A DNA stretch of 64,000 nt from Phylloscopus collybita (taxonomy: Eukaryota > Chordata > Aves > Passeriformes > Phylloscopidae). How positions within the stretch are numbered: the stretch's first letter is position 1; every line of letters starts with the position of its first letter. The translations under genes and the position numbers were made by a program. The notes below the pieces were generated by a model that was not told the origin of the DNA, made no database searches, and was given only the letters and a program-made list of their open reading frames with translations. This document shows, piece by piece, positions 21,401-33,896 of this stretch. The DNA lies in assembly GCA_027886175.1 (NCBI GenBank), contig JAJNNQ010000023.1, positions 2,652,501 through 2,716,500 of the forward strand. The letters run 5' to 3'.

Positions 21401-24400
21401 AACGTGCTTCGCCGTTATATCGGGTTTTTTTTCCCCTCGATTTTTCTTTTTTCTCGATGGCTTTAAAGTGAAATGACACTCTGCGAGATACTAAATACAG
21501 TATCATCACCATTTTATTTGACCAATATGCTGCGGTTTCCTATTTCTGTAACAACACAAGTACCAGCGATGCTGTTCCCAGGCAGGAATCACAAATCCTC
21601 ATGAACAGGATTATTAAACAGACATCAACCTTCTACAGTCTCAAAGGCTCCGGAGTATTAATCAAGATGCTTACGATTTCTTGTCTTTCTGAACCTCAGG
21701 TCGTAGGATTTAGATTTTGCTCCTTTTTTAACCTCCGGCCACATGAACACACACGTACAAGCAAACGCCTACGGCTACACAGAGAAGTTTTTCAAGTGCA
21801 AAATGACATTTTATAAATGAAACCACAGAACTTCCAAAAAACATGCGATTTCCTGCCTAAACTGAAACTTTTCTATAGCACTGGGTAAATCCCCTCCTGT
21901 TACAGTGACCTCTAATGCTTTAAGCCACAGATGGGTTTTGAGCACAAGGACTGGAGACAGGCACGGCTGGAGGTTTGTTAGCCAAGGACACAACTTCAAA
22001 CACTTGCTCCATTTTAAGGATACTAAAGATAACCCCAGAGAAAAATGTAATTTTTTTTTTCAATTTGCAGACTATACATGAGTTATCACTGATGTCAGAG
22101 AAATCAAGAATTCCTTAGTTTAACCATAATGAAAGCAAACAGAAACATTTTCATACTGACCACTTAAAGAAAAGCTGATGCCACTTTACATACACCCTGG
22201 AAAAATATCACTAATCCTGGCTTGAGGTAAAAATTGTAATAGCTTTGGTAATATTTTTCTGTGCCTCTGTTCTCTTCCTTCAAAATGATCTCACATTTCA
22301 TATTAGCATATTAGCCCAAGCTTTTTAAAAGCATCACAACCTCTCCTGATCAATTCCTACATAACCTAAGAATTTGCATTTCCTACAGACTTGCTGAAAT
22401 GCAACATTATCTGACATCTTTCTTGCTCCTGTGGATGAGTATTTTCATACAAGAAAAGCTGTGCCAACCTCCCACCTTATTCCACCAGGATACAACAGCT
22501 ATAGTTGCATTGACCAATAAGGTGATAGGATGGATGAAAAGTTATAAATTAGAAATGTTTTGAGATTTGCACTTAAAGGCACGGCTAAAATCGTCCCGTT
22601 TCACACTCAGATTATACTTACATTTATCCAAAACTGATATAGTGATTCTTCAAAAGACATGTCAGTTTTGGATATTTCTGTAACTGCACAGAAATATTTT
22701 TATTTCACAGAATCACAGAGTAGTTGTTGGAATGGACCTTTGAAGGTTTTCTAGTCCAGCCCTTCCTTCCACTTGACCAGGTTGTTCCAAGCTCCATCCA
22801 GCCTGGCCTTGAGTGTTTCCAGGGATGGGAATCTCTGGTCAACTGAGTTAGTCATCTGTTACAGGACTGGATTAAACACATTCTTCTGCACATCATCAAA
22901 GGGCAGAAGACTAAATTTCCCCCATATTTCTTGTATTCACAATGAAAAACAGAGAACGGCATAGAAATTGAAGCATTTTGCAGAAATATTGAGGACATCT
23001 TAGGTACATACTTTAAGTATCCCTATTTCACCCTTCACCTTAGGAATACTTGGACTGAATTAATTTCAATTTAAAAAGTCAAACAAAAAGAGCTAAAACT
23101 CATGTACACTGAGAAGTGTGCAAGGACTCTGTTTCAGTGCACAGTATAAGATTTTATTTAGATAATTAGATATCTCATTTATTTATTGCCAAGAGCACTC
23201 TCTACTTTCCATTAACTATGGATGCCGTTTTCCCACAGTGGATCTTTGATCAACCCTCACAGCAGGCCTGACAACCTGAGACAAGAGAGCACCATCCTGC
23301 TCAAATCTGCCCCAGGGAGGTAACAGTTACCACCTTTGCAGTGCTGCTTCCCAAAAACCTCACTCTCTAAAAGCTTTCCTACACCAGCAGTAGGTAGCAC
23401 TTAAAGGTATCATTTGCTTTCATGGCCACTGTTGATGTATTTGGCCTGCCTGGCTCCATGTCACATTTATCCCTGCACCTGAAGCATTTACACCCTGAAT
23501 GAAATGGAGAAATAAGAATTTCCCAGTGAAAACAGAGCGCTGCAAACAATTGCAAAATGGTACAAGGCTTTGCATCAGTCCAGGAGGACAGTGCCAGCTG
23601 TAAATGCCTCCCTGCCACAGTGACAGAGCACATGCCACTCCACAGCTGTCAGAGTTGGGCAATAAATCTTGGTTACAGCTGGTAAACATGTATTCCATGA
23701 AATCTCTGCTCTGCAGGCTGCACACACGCTGTTCCCATCCAGGTCAGGGGGCACCATGGAGAGCTCGCTCTGTGGGATGAGCTCATTTCTAACAGGACTC
23801 GCAGCCAAAGCATTTGGTGGCTGCTTCCAACCCAGCAGTCTGGAATTTATCCTGACATGTCAGTAAGATCACATGCTTATTGCATAGCTGAATTCCTAAG
23901 TTTAAGACCTTAGGGCAGGAAAAAAAATTGTAAGGAGTTAGAAAAGAGTATTTAGGAAAATGGTCTGAAATAGGAAAAAGCACCAGAATTCCAGACATGT
24001 CAAACTAATTAAAATAAAGGCCAGTTCTGTTCTAGCTGCATGTTCTTGGGTTTAGATCAATGACTTAGAAGTTACAAGTGTGTTTACCACACAAATAGAA
24101 CATAAACACTTCCACAGAATCTATTTTTACATTGTTGAGGAAGAAGTCCACAAATAGTCAATCACATATTTCTGAATTGTTTATTTTGGAAAATAGTTTT
24201 TGTTTCTGCAGCAACGTGGTTTGGAATTCATGTTGTTCTTTTAGTCAAGGATCAGGCTTTCAAAACTTTCCTTCTTCCTTTTCCTATTGGTAGGCATAAC
24301 AGCCTACTCACCTACTTCAAAGAGCTGGTGTAAGATCTTGATTTTAGAAAAAAAATGCTGTAAGAATCATTAATGGATAGCAGAAGCTTACAAGGATCCT

Positions 24401-25535
24401 TGCCATATTTGTTTTGATTGTGTGTGTAAGTGATATTTCCCATAGCTGAAAATTTTTTCTCTGTAACTCCATAATTAAATTAAGTCATATCAGGTTATCC
24501 TAGTGTGACCTTTGAAGAACTGGAGAAGTAGAGAGATGCTGATATTTTTGCAGTTAGTAACATAATAAAATATGCTGTGTGGTTCATGCTGAGTGGAGGG
24601 GGTAGATGAATTTCTTGCTTATTTGACTCTGCTCTAGACACAAGAAATCTTTTGTCTTGTATCACTCAAAACAGCTTAACATTTGGTTTCCAGAGAAACC
24701 AGTTGCTTATAAAAACTGATTGACAGCTAATTAGACATAAATTTCTTCCCAGAAGACTCAGTCAGCTGCTTGTTTGGGTTGAGCACACGTGACACTTATT
24801 ACTTCCTCTTTTTCATCCAAATCCAGCAGCTGGCACCTTGTGACTCACAAGCAGGCCAATTCATTTTTGCAGTTCCTCACTGCCTTTTCCCATTAACAAA
24901 CTTATACAGAAACTGCACATCTCTTGGTATTTTCCAGTACTTACACTTAAATGTCTGTACCATGGATTCTGGGTTTTTTTTCCCCCTATCTTCACTTTGG
25001 ATTTTTAAGAAAAACACTGATCAAAATCTCAGTTCACCAGAGCAGTGTTGAGAACAGCAAACAAACTTCTATCATCTCATGGCCCTGTGAAAACACTCCA
25101 GCATATATTTGTGTTCTAAAAAAAAAGCCAAGAATTGAGGATTTCATTCAGGAAGGACAACTGAGAGAGGACCAAATATCATTTGTAGATGAAGTTACAC
25201 ACTGACTTACATAAAGGGAATTTAAGAAGTTAACCTAAACTGCAGATGTCTGCATTTCACCCATCCTGCCTAAGTAGTTGCTCTAATGGATTGAACAGGA
25301 ACAGCTTTCCCATATGAATGATGTTTGACTAAAACACAAAGGATTTTCCAAATGCAACCTATTTGTCCACAACAGGAAAATTACTCTGTGTTTCATGTGA
25401 ATGAGAAACTTTCCTCCCCAAATAATAGATTTTCAAACCCAAGCCTTCAGCTGATGTACAACTCACAAAACTCAAGACATCAGTCTTGGACCTGTAAGAT
25501 TATCACCGATATTTCTGCTTTGCAAATATAAATGA
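21401..25535. other. Intergenic sequence between the NARF and CYBC1 promoters
   Basis: No gene is recognised in these 4 kb. One CR1 fragment lies at 22706-22850. The remaining sequence is AT-rich, and its short open frames lack recognisable similarity. Confidence 0.6.
22706..22850 (-). mobile_element. CR1 LINE 3' fragment
   Basis: The plus strand reads 'TCACAGAATCACAGAGTAGT', then 'GGAATGGACCTTTGAAGG', 'GACCAGGTTGTTCCAAGC' and 'CCAGCCTGGCCTTGAGTG', the reverse complement of a CR1 tail. Confidence 0.85.
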
Positions 25536-26102
25536 TGTCCAGGTGTGAGAAAAAACAAGTTATTTGTTGGTGGAATCGCCTCATTAAAGTCTAGGGCTTG
25601 ACGTGCTTTAATGATCTCAGACCTAGCAGAGATTAACAAAGTCTGAGAAAAAAGGATGCCCACTGGCAGTGGACACAAAGAATGCAGAATTTGGGGGCCA
25701 TGTGGCAAGAACTCCCAAGATAAGGAAGGAACAAATAAAGCCAACTCAGCAACTGTGCTGAAATCAGCTCCAGCTAGGTGAAAGGTAATTCTGGCAGGGG
25801 GAATCTGCAACCACTGACACAAGAAACCCATCTACAGGAAGGAAAGACTGAGCATGCAGACTTATTAGCATGAGAAGTGAATCATTAACCAATAGAAGAC
25901 AGAATACTAATTAATAAGAGATCTATGTAACTTGTAACCAGTGAACACTAATGTCTTTGTTTGCTAAAATGTATTAAGTAGTTAAAAACTTTGGTGTGCT
26001 TGATCTGTGCAAACCTCCACCTTGCACCCTGTGCAGAATAAACAACATCTTCCTAAACTAGACTCTGTGTCTGTGTTTAAGGACCTCCTAAAATCGGCAA
26101 CA
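25536..26102 (+). mobile_element. Candidate solo LTR of an endogenous retrovirus
   Basis: About 570 bp start TGTCCAGG and can be read to end with CA. An AATAAA lies at 26037-26042 about 60 bp before the end, preceded by 'GTGCTTGATCTGTGCAAACC', as in the R-U5 part of avian LTRs. No gag, pol or env coding sequence and no second LTR are adjacent, so it would be a solo remnant. I cannot see a clean target-site duplication, and both ends are uncertain. It lies upstream of CYBC1 in the same orientation. Confidence 0.5.
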
Positions 26103-26232
26103 CCTCTCTGCAGACATTCCAAACCCACCTGGACGCGTTTCTGTGTCGGCTGCTCAAGGTGTGCCAGCAAGGGCTGGACTGAGGGATCTCCAGAGGGTCC
26201 TTCCAACCCCCACCCTTCTGATTCTGCCATAG
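26103..26232 (+). mobile_element. CR1 LINE 3' fragment
   Basis: 'CATTCCAAACCCACCTGGAC' is followed by 'GGATCTCCAGAGGGTCCTTC', 'CAACCCCCACCCTTCTGATT' and CTG. This is the CR1 3' end of the type with a 'GATCTCCAGAGGTCCCTTCC' block. It directly follows the LTR-like segment. Confidence 0.75.
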
Positions 26233-26560
26233 CCGAGCCACACCACCAGCGCTTTTGTGGCAGTGCTGCCCCAAGGGCTGCCATCGAGAACCCTGAAGTT
26301 TCTGGCCTCCACAGGGGCTGCTCGAGCCTGGGGACAGCCCCCAGGGGAGCTCTGTTCCAGCGAGGGGCTCCTCTGCCCTCCCCGACCCCCTCACGCAAGG
26401 GGCCATGCCCACCTCACCCATCGCGGCTCGGTCCAACTGGGTCCATCCACTATGGCTCTCCCACCCACCCAGCCTCACCCTCCAGCAATTCACTCCTCTC
26501 ACCACGCCAGAGGTGCTCTTTCAAAGCACCGCGAAAGTAAAATAACCAAAGAACCATCGA
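26233..26560. other. Upstream flank of the CYBC1 CpG island
   Basis: Moderately GC-rich sequence with no recognised gene. The open frames on both strands have no known similarity. Confidence 0.5.
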
Positions 26561-26618
26561 CGCTCTTACTTCAGCAGCACCCGCGGGCTCAGGGGCCATG
26601 CTGTGTAACTGGCAGCGC

Positions 26619-26631
26619 GCCGCCATCTTGG
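26619..26631 (+). promoter_or_regulatory. YY1-type motif (GCCGCCATCTTGG)
   Basis: The sequence around GCCGCCATCTTGG matches the established YY1 core, GCCGCCATCTTG. Such sites commonly lie at or just after the start of TATA-less housekeeping promoters. Confidence 0.7.
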
Positions 26632-26691
26632 CGCGGCGCCGCCCTCACGGCAGAGGAAGGGAGGTTCGTGGCCCAGCCTCTGCCCTCACCC

Positions 26692-26704
26692 AAAATGGCC
26701 GCGG
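26692..26704 (+). promoter_or_regulatory. Second YY1-like motif (AAAATGGCCGC)
   Basis: AAAATGGCCGC is the opposite-strand form of the YY1 core with one mismatch to AAAATGGCGGC. It lies about 70 bp downstream of the first site. Confidence 0.5.
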
Positions 26705-28277
26705 GCGCGTCCGCCCAGCCCTGAGGCGGGACCGGCTCTGAGGGCGCGGGACGCGGAGGCGGCCGCGGGTCTCTTTAGAACGCGGCTGGAGCCGGGGCAG
26801 GTACCGCGGGCGCGGGGCTGGGGGAGGCTGGAGGGGGGGCTCGGGGTCCCCACGCGGGGATGAACAAAAGCCGCGGGTTTGGGTGGGTTTTGGCAGGGCC
26901 GGTCCTTGGCTGGGATGGGTTTTGCCATCCCTGAGGGGACACCATGCTGTGGGGGGTGGGGTGGGAGCAGGTGCAGGGTTGGGAGGTGAAGAAAAATGAG
27001 CTCTGTAAAGAAAATTCACCTGATGTGTGGTCCTGACTCGATGGCTGTTGGTGGTGAAGATTGCAAGGTGTGCCTTCCAATGGCTTTTGCTGCCTCGCCC
27101 TCAACCCAGAGCTTGGAGGAAGCATGAGAATGTTATTTTCATGCTGGAGATCGGTTCAGTGTCAAACCAGACAAATTCAAGCAAAATTGAGTTTTGGAAT
27201 TTGAAATGAAAGAGCAGCACACCTCTTTCTCTGTAATCACAACATTGTTGTAGTAAAACTTTGGTGTTTGCTTTAGGGCGCACTTATGATTTATTTATTA
27301 AACACAACTTTAGAAGCTGCTTTGGTGCTTTTTATTCCAAGGTTCATCTCTTGCAAGTAACAGCCTGTGAGAGACAATGCGCCGATGTTGAGTGTCCAAC
27401 ATTAAACCAAAAAACTGGCATTTGCCTGCTTGAACTTCACTAAATTATTATGGGGAGAGATATCAAAGTTTGCATTAATGGACTTGACTGATCCGTGTGA
27501 GAATTATCTTCTAAGTAGGGTGTAATATTTGTTAAATACAGCAAGACTTCTGCAGTGATCTCGATGGATTTTATAACTTGTATTTGATAACAGGCAGGAG
27601 AAGTATTTTCCAGTATATTGAGAGCAACTCACAGGAGTCATTTGAAAATTAAAATTTGATGCTTGACATCCGGAGGAGATGGAGCGTGTCTTATGCATAA
27701 GTGCTTTTTGCTCTTTCGGTTTCAGATGCTCTCAGATGTTGCTAAGAGATTAAAATCAGAGTCGTGGGTGCTTTTTGTTTAACTGAAAAGACCTGGCTAA
27801 ATCTGCTCCCCTGGAGCTTTGTGTCCAAACTACCAGAATTGCAGGAGCGTCTTCTTGTATCCAAGAGCAGCTGGATAACTAAAGGACTGAAAATCACATA
27901 CTTGCCTTTTGTAAGAATTTGGATGTGCTCAGACCTGTTTTCTCCGTGTTTTTTTTCATGGTTATTCAAAACCTGATGAATGTTGACATTTTCTGGAAAC
28001 CTGATTATAATAGGAAGAGACTTACCCCAAAATGAGAGCTTTCTTCCAAGTGTTCAGATTCCTGTTGTTGTTACTCAACTCTCCACATGACAGTTTTACT
28101 TTGTGGGTTTTTTTCAGCATACATATTGCTCTTCCTGTCCAAAAAGACTATGTTCTTACCATGAAGTATCTTTTATAGTCTAGATTAAGACTTGGTAAAT
28201 CCTGAAAGATGCTAGGAGGGGGAAATGGTGGAATTGTCAATGTTTTAAAATTCTTACTTTTTTACCAGTGAGGTTTC

Positions 28278-28331
28278 ATGAGTCAAACTGAGCTGTCAGG
28301 AGTTTCTTTTGAAGATGTACATGTTGGTTGA
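28278..28331 (+). other. Overlapping uORF in the CYBC1 5' leader (17 codons)
   Basis: Within the exon that carries the CYBC1 start, an upstream ATG opens a 17-codon frame (MSQTELSGVSFEDVHVG) ending in TGA. It overlaps the CYBC1 ATG by 17 nt in another frame. Its context (T at -3, A at +4) is weak, so leaky scanning is expected. It exists in the mRNA only if the exon begins at the acceptor ending at 28268. Confidence 0.55.
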
Positions 28332-28399
28332 GAAACGCACAAATTCCCATCTTCATCTAAAGAGGTCACCTGGCATCCGATCCTGGTCTCTGTGTGTTG
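28315..28399 (+). CDS. CYBC1: CYBC1 coding exon 1
   Basis: 85 nt encode MYMLVEKRTNSHLHLKRSPG then IRSWSLCV and the first base of Gly29. Donor GTAAGA. The exon probably begins at 28269 after TTTTACCAG, giving a short leader with a uORF. Confidence 0.93.
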
Positions 28400-31300
28400 G
28401 TAAGACCACAGCATTCCTCAGCTTATTTCAGAGCTTGCTTTAAGGGAAGAGGGTCACTGAATAAACTCCTGAAAGAGCCCCCAGTGAAATGCCTGCCCTC
28501 CAAGCATTTTCTGTTCCAGAAGAGGAATGGTTGTGCTTTGAACTCTTCCTTTCTCATAGCCACTAAATGACTCTGAAGCCTCAGCATGGCAGTTTCACTG
28601 TGAGACTTTCAGTCTCATCTGGAGAACCTCAGAAGTTCATGGATGGAATTCTAAGGGAGCCCTGAAAGATCAAGAACAGAAAGTTTATTATGTGCCGTGC
28701 AGGGACAGAAATGTGGAGCTTCTGAAGGGGCTGTATAGTTAGGTTGGAAAACATCTCCATTTTCAGAAGTGGAAAACTGCAGTGTGGCCATGCTGGGGTT
28801 GGATCATGTGTGTGGTTGGTGGTGAGCTCCTAGGGACACTGTAGGAAATGGGAAGTCATACAGGATGTTCTGAAAGGGGTCTTTATAAACACCACTGAAT
28901 ATGCAGGAAAAATAAACTTGTTAGGATTGTACTGAGAGAGCTGCTGGGGAAAATCTGGCATATCCTGCTTTCCAGATCCCACTGCAGTAACACCAAGCTG
29001 TCATTGCTTTCAGGGATGTTGAGAAGATCTTTGCAGTTGCAGCAGTCTCTGGGGCACTCTTCAGGTGCTTCCTCCTCCCTGAAGGAAAGGAGCTGGCAGT
29101 TTCTGACACAACTTTACTGCTGAAGTTTTCGTTTGGCTCCATAGAGCACTTAAAGGGGAAAATAACCATTGTAATGTTTGTGTGAGCACTCCAGGTTGTA
29201 CTGTGCTGAGAGAAAGTATGGTGTCATGGTTAGATTGAGTCCCTCAGAGATTCTGTTCCCACTTGTGTCACAACATTTTTATTTCTGACCCCAGTCCCTG
29301 TGCTTTTTATGCCTTTTCAGAATGGAAAGTTTTTAATACTGAGAGAAAAAAAATGACTTGACTTTCATATAGTGATTTATGTTGCAATCACATTTGTCGT
29401 GTTTTTGAAAAGCGATGTTTTTCATCAGGGAATTGGTGTTTTTTGAGCTTATTTGTCTTAATTCTCTCCTCTTTCCTCCTAGGAATAGCCTCCATAGGTT
29501 TGGCTGCTGCTTATTATAGTGCAGGTAATGGCCTATCACTTTTTTGGAAGAACTGTTTTTTTCCTTGATCAGTTTTTCATGCTGATGACTCATCTGCAGC
29601 TCCTGTCTGGCCCTTCAAAGGCAGTGGATGTTCCTCTCCCACCCTGTGGTGTGAATATTAAAACCAATAATAAATGTTTCCTCCATGGCTTACTTTGCTT
29701 TAATGCTCTGTCTCTTACTCAGCCTCCTTTTCCATTTGCAAGTATTTTTAATAATGATGTTGGTACTCTGTGGCACTTTGTACTTTCAGTGTTTTATAAA
29801 TGTGATTAGCTGGTCCTCACAGCTCTCCTGGGAAGGCATGTAATGATTATTTGACACCGTAATGAAATGATTACTTTGCCTTTGACGGAAGTGCTCTGTT
29901 TCTCTGGAAACTGTCAGATCATCACTAGCAGAGATGACTCATGCAAGCACCTTCAGAGGTCAGACAGCTACTGCTGCTTCCTCCCCCTGCAGTACAGCAG
30001 ACTGCAGCAAACACCAGCTGGCTTTCCATCGATGGGATTCATCCTGGAAGCTGCCCTGTGGTTCTTGTGCTGCATCCTGTTAACATCAAATGTTAAAACT
30101 TAATACTGTGTAGGAATGTGCTACCAATATAACCCACGTATGTTTATTTAAAGAGCAAAATGCAGTGAAAGCTGCTTGAGCCACCAGCTAAATCAGCCTT
30201 TTTTTTTCTTTTTTTTTTTTTTTTTTTTTAAGACGTTGCAACAAAGTTTTCTGAAACCCCAGCACAGTTCTACTGTGCCTTCAGTTAAAAGCCTGAGTGA
30301 GCAAATTGTTCAGGCTGTGACATGTAAACATTTCCAGAAATGAAGTGCAAATGTTTGTTTGCTAAGAGGACCGACTGCTTCCTTTTATGCAGAAGCATGT
30401 TTGCTTTATTGAATTTTCATTGTCCTTATCCTTGTCCTCTGCAGCACAAATATTTGGGGTTTGACAGCAGGTTGGCAGTTTTGTGGATGCCTTTTAAGAT
30501 GTCTTTATTTGTAGAGATGAAAAAAATGTGATGTTACAACCTTGCCAGTAATACATATGCTTATAATTCTGCATGATTTGAAGCCCAGCATGAATGAAGT
30601 CTCTGAAAAGTGTGAAGACTTTCTGTATTTTCATCCTGGGAAAGAGCTGTAAAATAGCTTGTAGTACAACTAAAGGCAAAAAATGTTCCATCAGAGAAAC
30701 CTTTCCTCCTTTTGTTGCTTTTAAAGGAAGCATGTTGCTTTCAGGATTGTTTGAATACCAAAGAATGGGGGAAAAGAAAAGCTAAATTTGTGCATTTTTT
30801 GCATTGTTCAGACAGCTTGGCATGGAAGCTCTTCTACATGGCTGGGTGTTTCTTTGTGGCAGCCCAGAATCTGGAGCAGTGGGAGGTAAGATGCTGAACT
30901 CAGGAAATGAGGGTCTGTGAGTAGGAAGCAGTTGGCAGATGCTGATTCCAGCAGCCCCACGCACTTGCTCAGTCCAAACAGACAAGTTATGCTTTTGGCT
31001 TTGAGGAAACCCTCTGGGTTGCTATACTGGGACTAGAATTAGGGCAAAAAATCTTTGACTACACAAGCATGGAAATGTGAAGCTAAACATATGGGTATTT
31101 TTAAGGGGAAAACTTGGCCCAGAATATTCTCTCTTATATAAAAGAGGGAGGATGACTAGGACATTCAGCTGCACAACATGATTTTTAACTTAGCCTTCAA
31201 GCTAATAACAGAGCAACCACTAAATAAGGGAGCTCTAACCTTCCAGGCTGCTCAGCTTTTTTTCCTCTGGGACAAGCTGGTTTAGAATTGTGTGGGTGTT

Positions 31301-33896
31301 GATTTGAGAGCAATAAGGCACCTTGTCACCCTGCTGACCTGTGTTAGAATGAGCAACTCACCTAAAGAGAATGAGATCCTCTTCTCATGACTGTCAGGGA
31401 TATTTGAAGTCTGTGTAAGCCTGGCCCACAGAGCACAGCACTGGAATGTCAAATTCACCAGAAGTGAAAATTAGAGGAGTTACAAGTTAGTGTTCAAATT
31501 TGAATCCAGGCAAAGTTTTTATGACATGAGGAATGTGGCAAGAGGGACAATGGGCCCACTTTTAACTCCCTTGTAGAACTCACACAAGAGATATGGTAAA
31601 GTTTCTGTTAAAGCCAAGAGCCAGATTGTGATTTTCACAGTCTAGTTAATAGAGGAATGTCTCTAAACTAGCTGTTTACCAAGATTATTTTCCCATAGAA
31701 CTATTTTTATTTTACTTTGAAGCATAGCTAGTGATGGTGTTTTCAAGAAAATATTAATTTTTATTTTTCAATTTTACAGGAAGCTGTTTTTGATAAGAAC
31801 AAGGGAACAATCTGCCTAAAAACATTCAATCTCTACAAAAAAATACTGACCTTGTCAAAAGGAGGCAATGAACAAGGTGAGAAAGCAACATCTGTGGTAG
31901 AAAATGTGGTGAGCAGCAGAAGAGATGGATATGTGCCCATTAAATAGCTTCTCTGGAGTTCTGTACTCAAATTAAGTCACATCTGTTTCTAGATCTGCTT
32001 TGTTCCCAGGCAGCAGATGTAACAATCTGCCTCTCTGGGCCCAAGTGCTTTTTCTCATTGTGCTGAATGCATCTTGTTAATTATTTTAATCCAAGGTAAT
32101 CAGGCCTACACATTGCTTTCCATAATAATTCTAGCCATTCCTTTGGGATGTTAATGTGTTTACCTTGCCCTTGGCTAGCCTGCTTGGTAGCTGGGACTGG
32201 TGGAAAGACTTCAGTTTTAGATCCAGAAGCTGAGATTCCTGTAATCTCATCTGTTTTGGGGAGCAAGCAAATATTTAGATACCATATGCAAGCAGGCATG
32301 TTACATCCTGCAGATATAGAATATACATTTAAAGCAGCCTGTTCAGGAGGCTCAGTTTAATGCAGGATCTGATGTCCTATGGGCTTCCTCTTGGATTAAC
32401 AGAAGTTGCAGTATAGTCTGTGACTTGTTTGAGGCACACTGAGTTGGTAGTTCTGTTGCAAAAGTGGGATCTTCTTCCATGTCAGAGTTTTTGTTCTACT
32501 CCCTGATGTGAATAGAACCAGATCTCAGTAAGCTCTTACGAGTGGCCAAATTTGGAATGACCCTAAGGTGAATTGGTTTTTAAAGAGTTCGTTTTCGAGA
32601 TGGCAGATAAAAGATGTGGAGATGTTTAACGTTTCTGAACTTTCCTTTAGGATACACGTTTACAACGGAGAGCTGAGGATCTCTCCTCCTCTTTAACAAT
32701 ATCTGGTTTAGGTACCATTCACGTGAAGATGCAGAGATCAGCAGGGGCTCTGAGCAGTTAAATATTTCAGTATTTGTTCGATTTCGGTAAACTGAACGCC
32801 TGTTTGCCTACTCCATAGGGAAAAAAATAGTTAAAACTGCCATTAAAGCAAGTGGGAAACATAACTAATAACAGGTTGCCTGGCTGGCTGTGTGTTTTTC
32901 CTTGCTACAGTGTGCTGCAGTCACACCCCTGTGCACGTTTCTTTTGCCTGAGCAGCTCAGCAGCTGTTTGCTGCTGCAGGGCTGCCCTGGTAATGTGGGA
33001 TCACAGCAGCAGTGCCCAAGAGCAGGGTCCCTGTCCCCCTGCCAGCAGTGGCAGTGCTGAGGGTGTGCAGTCACGCTGACAGCTGCCTTGCTGTGCCCAT
33101 CTTTGCAGTGGTGGCCGTGCTGAGCGAGATCCGCGACGTGAACGTGGAGGAGGAGGCCGTGCGCTATTTCGGGAAGGGTTACCTGGTGGTGCTGCGCTTC
33201 GTCACTGGATTCTCCCACCCGCTCACCCAGAGTGCAGTGCTGGGCTGCAGAAGGTGCAGTCTGGGCTTTTTTAAAATGGCAATCTGTAAGGTGGGAAGGG
33301 CCAGTAATTGCCAACTGTTGTAATTAAGCTCAATTTTCTGACTTGCCGTTACGACCTTGTGTTACTCAGTTTAAACTTAAACCCAGTCGTGTTTTCATTT
33401 ACAGATCTTTGGGTAACACCATCAATCAGGATCATGTTTAGATATCTAAGATCCCTTTAGTGTGGCACATGTCTGCTGGAGTTGTCTTCCTCCCTCAGCT
33501 CTGAAATGGCAGAGGGGATTAATTTTACTTTGCAGACATTTGGTGTATTAGTTAATTTATCTTAAGCATTGATAATAAGGAACCTTGCAGCAGGGACTGG
33601 GGAGAGGACTGATGTGGAGGGAATGGCTTGGTGTGGCATGCTGTCAGCCATACCCTCTATGCCCATATGACTTTACCTTGAGGCAATTATTCTCAGGAAT
33701 TAGCATGCCTGCTCTTGTCAGCACCACAGTTCCACTAACTCTTCCATTGTTTCTTCTTTTCCACAGTGATGTGGAAGCAGTTGCCAAACTCATTACGAGT
33801 TTTCTGGAATTGGACAGAGTAGAGACCCCACAGGATTTCTCCCAGAGCAGTGAAACAGAGGCAAGTGATGCAGATGAGCCACAAGCTAAATACTGA
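28315..33896 (+). CDS. CYBC1: CYBC1 (EROS), cytochrome b-245 chaperone 1 (6 coding exons, complete)
   Basis: Six exons join to 573 nt, 190 codons plus stop, against about 187 in human EROS; all phases close. The protein starts MYMLVEKRTN and ends EPQAKY. EROS is an ER membrane chaperone needed for stability of the gp91phox-p22phox heterodimer of the phagocyte NADPH oxidase. Two hydrophobic segments are visible at about residues 22-42 (WSLCVGIASIGLAAAYY) and 45-63 (LAWKLFYMAGCFFVAAQNL). A soluble C-terminal part follows, with the conserved VRYFGKGY and TGFSHPLTQSAV motifs and an acidic tail. The start is chosen for family agreement and a purine at -3. The gene is convergent with HEXD. Confidence 0.95.
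29483..29524 (+). CDS. CYBC1: CYBC1 coding exon 2
   Basis: 42 nt encode GIASIGLAAAYYSA, most of the first membrane segment. Acceptor CTCCTAG, donor GTAATG. Confidence 0.94.
30199..30229. repeat. Poly(T) tract in CYBC1 intron 2
   Basis: 31 nt of T with a single C interruption. No associated element is recognised. Confidence 0.85.
30812..30885 (+). CDS. CYBC1: CYBC1 coding exon 3
   Basis: 74 nt encode DSLAWKLFYMAGCFFVAAQN and LEQWE, the second membrane segment. Ends in phase 0 at donor GTAAGA. Confidence 0.95.
31780..31876 (+). CDS. CYBC1: CYBC1 coding exon 4
   Basis: 97 nt encode EAVFDKNKGTICLKTFNLYK then KILTLSKGGNEQ. Acceptor TTTTACAG, donor GTGAGA. Confidence 0.95.
33109..33253 (+). CDS. 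CYBC1: CYBC1 coding exon 5
   Basis: 145 nt encode VVAVLSEIRDVNVEEEAVRY, FGKGYLVVLRFVTGFSHPLT and QSAVLGCR. It is clearly more GC-rich than the flanking introns. The donor GTGCAG is a weak consensus match, but exon 6 follows in frame. Confidence 0.95.
33767..33896 (+). CDS. CYBC1: CYBC1 coding exon 6 (terminal)
   Basis: 130 nt encode DVEAVAKLITSFLELDRVET, PQDFSQSSETEASDADEPQA and KY, then TGA. The serine-rich acidic tail matches the mammalian C-terminus in character. Confidence 0.95.

Larger units (their letters stand above)
26580..26850 (+). promoter_or_regulatory. CYBC1: CpG-rich promoter and probable non-coding exon 1 of CYBC1
   Basis: A CpG-dense block lies upstream of the first CYBC1 coding exon. 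A good donor follows 'GGAGCCGGGGCAG' at 26800, reading GTACCG at 26801, which probably ends a non-coding first exon; the acceptor would be the TTTACCAG at 28268. Two YY1-type motifs lie just upstream. The transcription start is not determined. Confidence 0.6.

Noticed and set aside
26007..26724. Overlapping open frames of 140-177 residues near 26-26.7 kb as a possible gene between NARF and CYBC1
   Set aside because: They cross a CR1 tail and a CpG island, and have no recognisable protein similarity.
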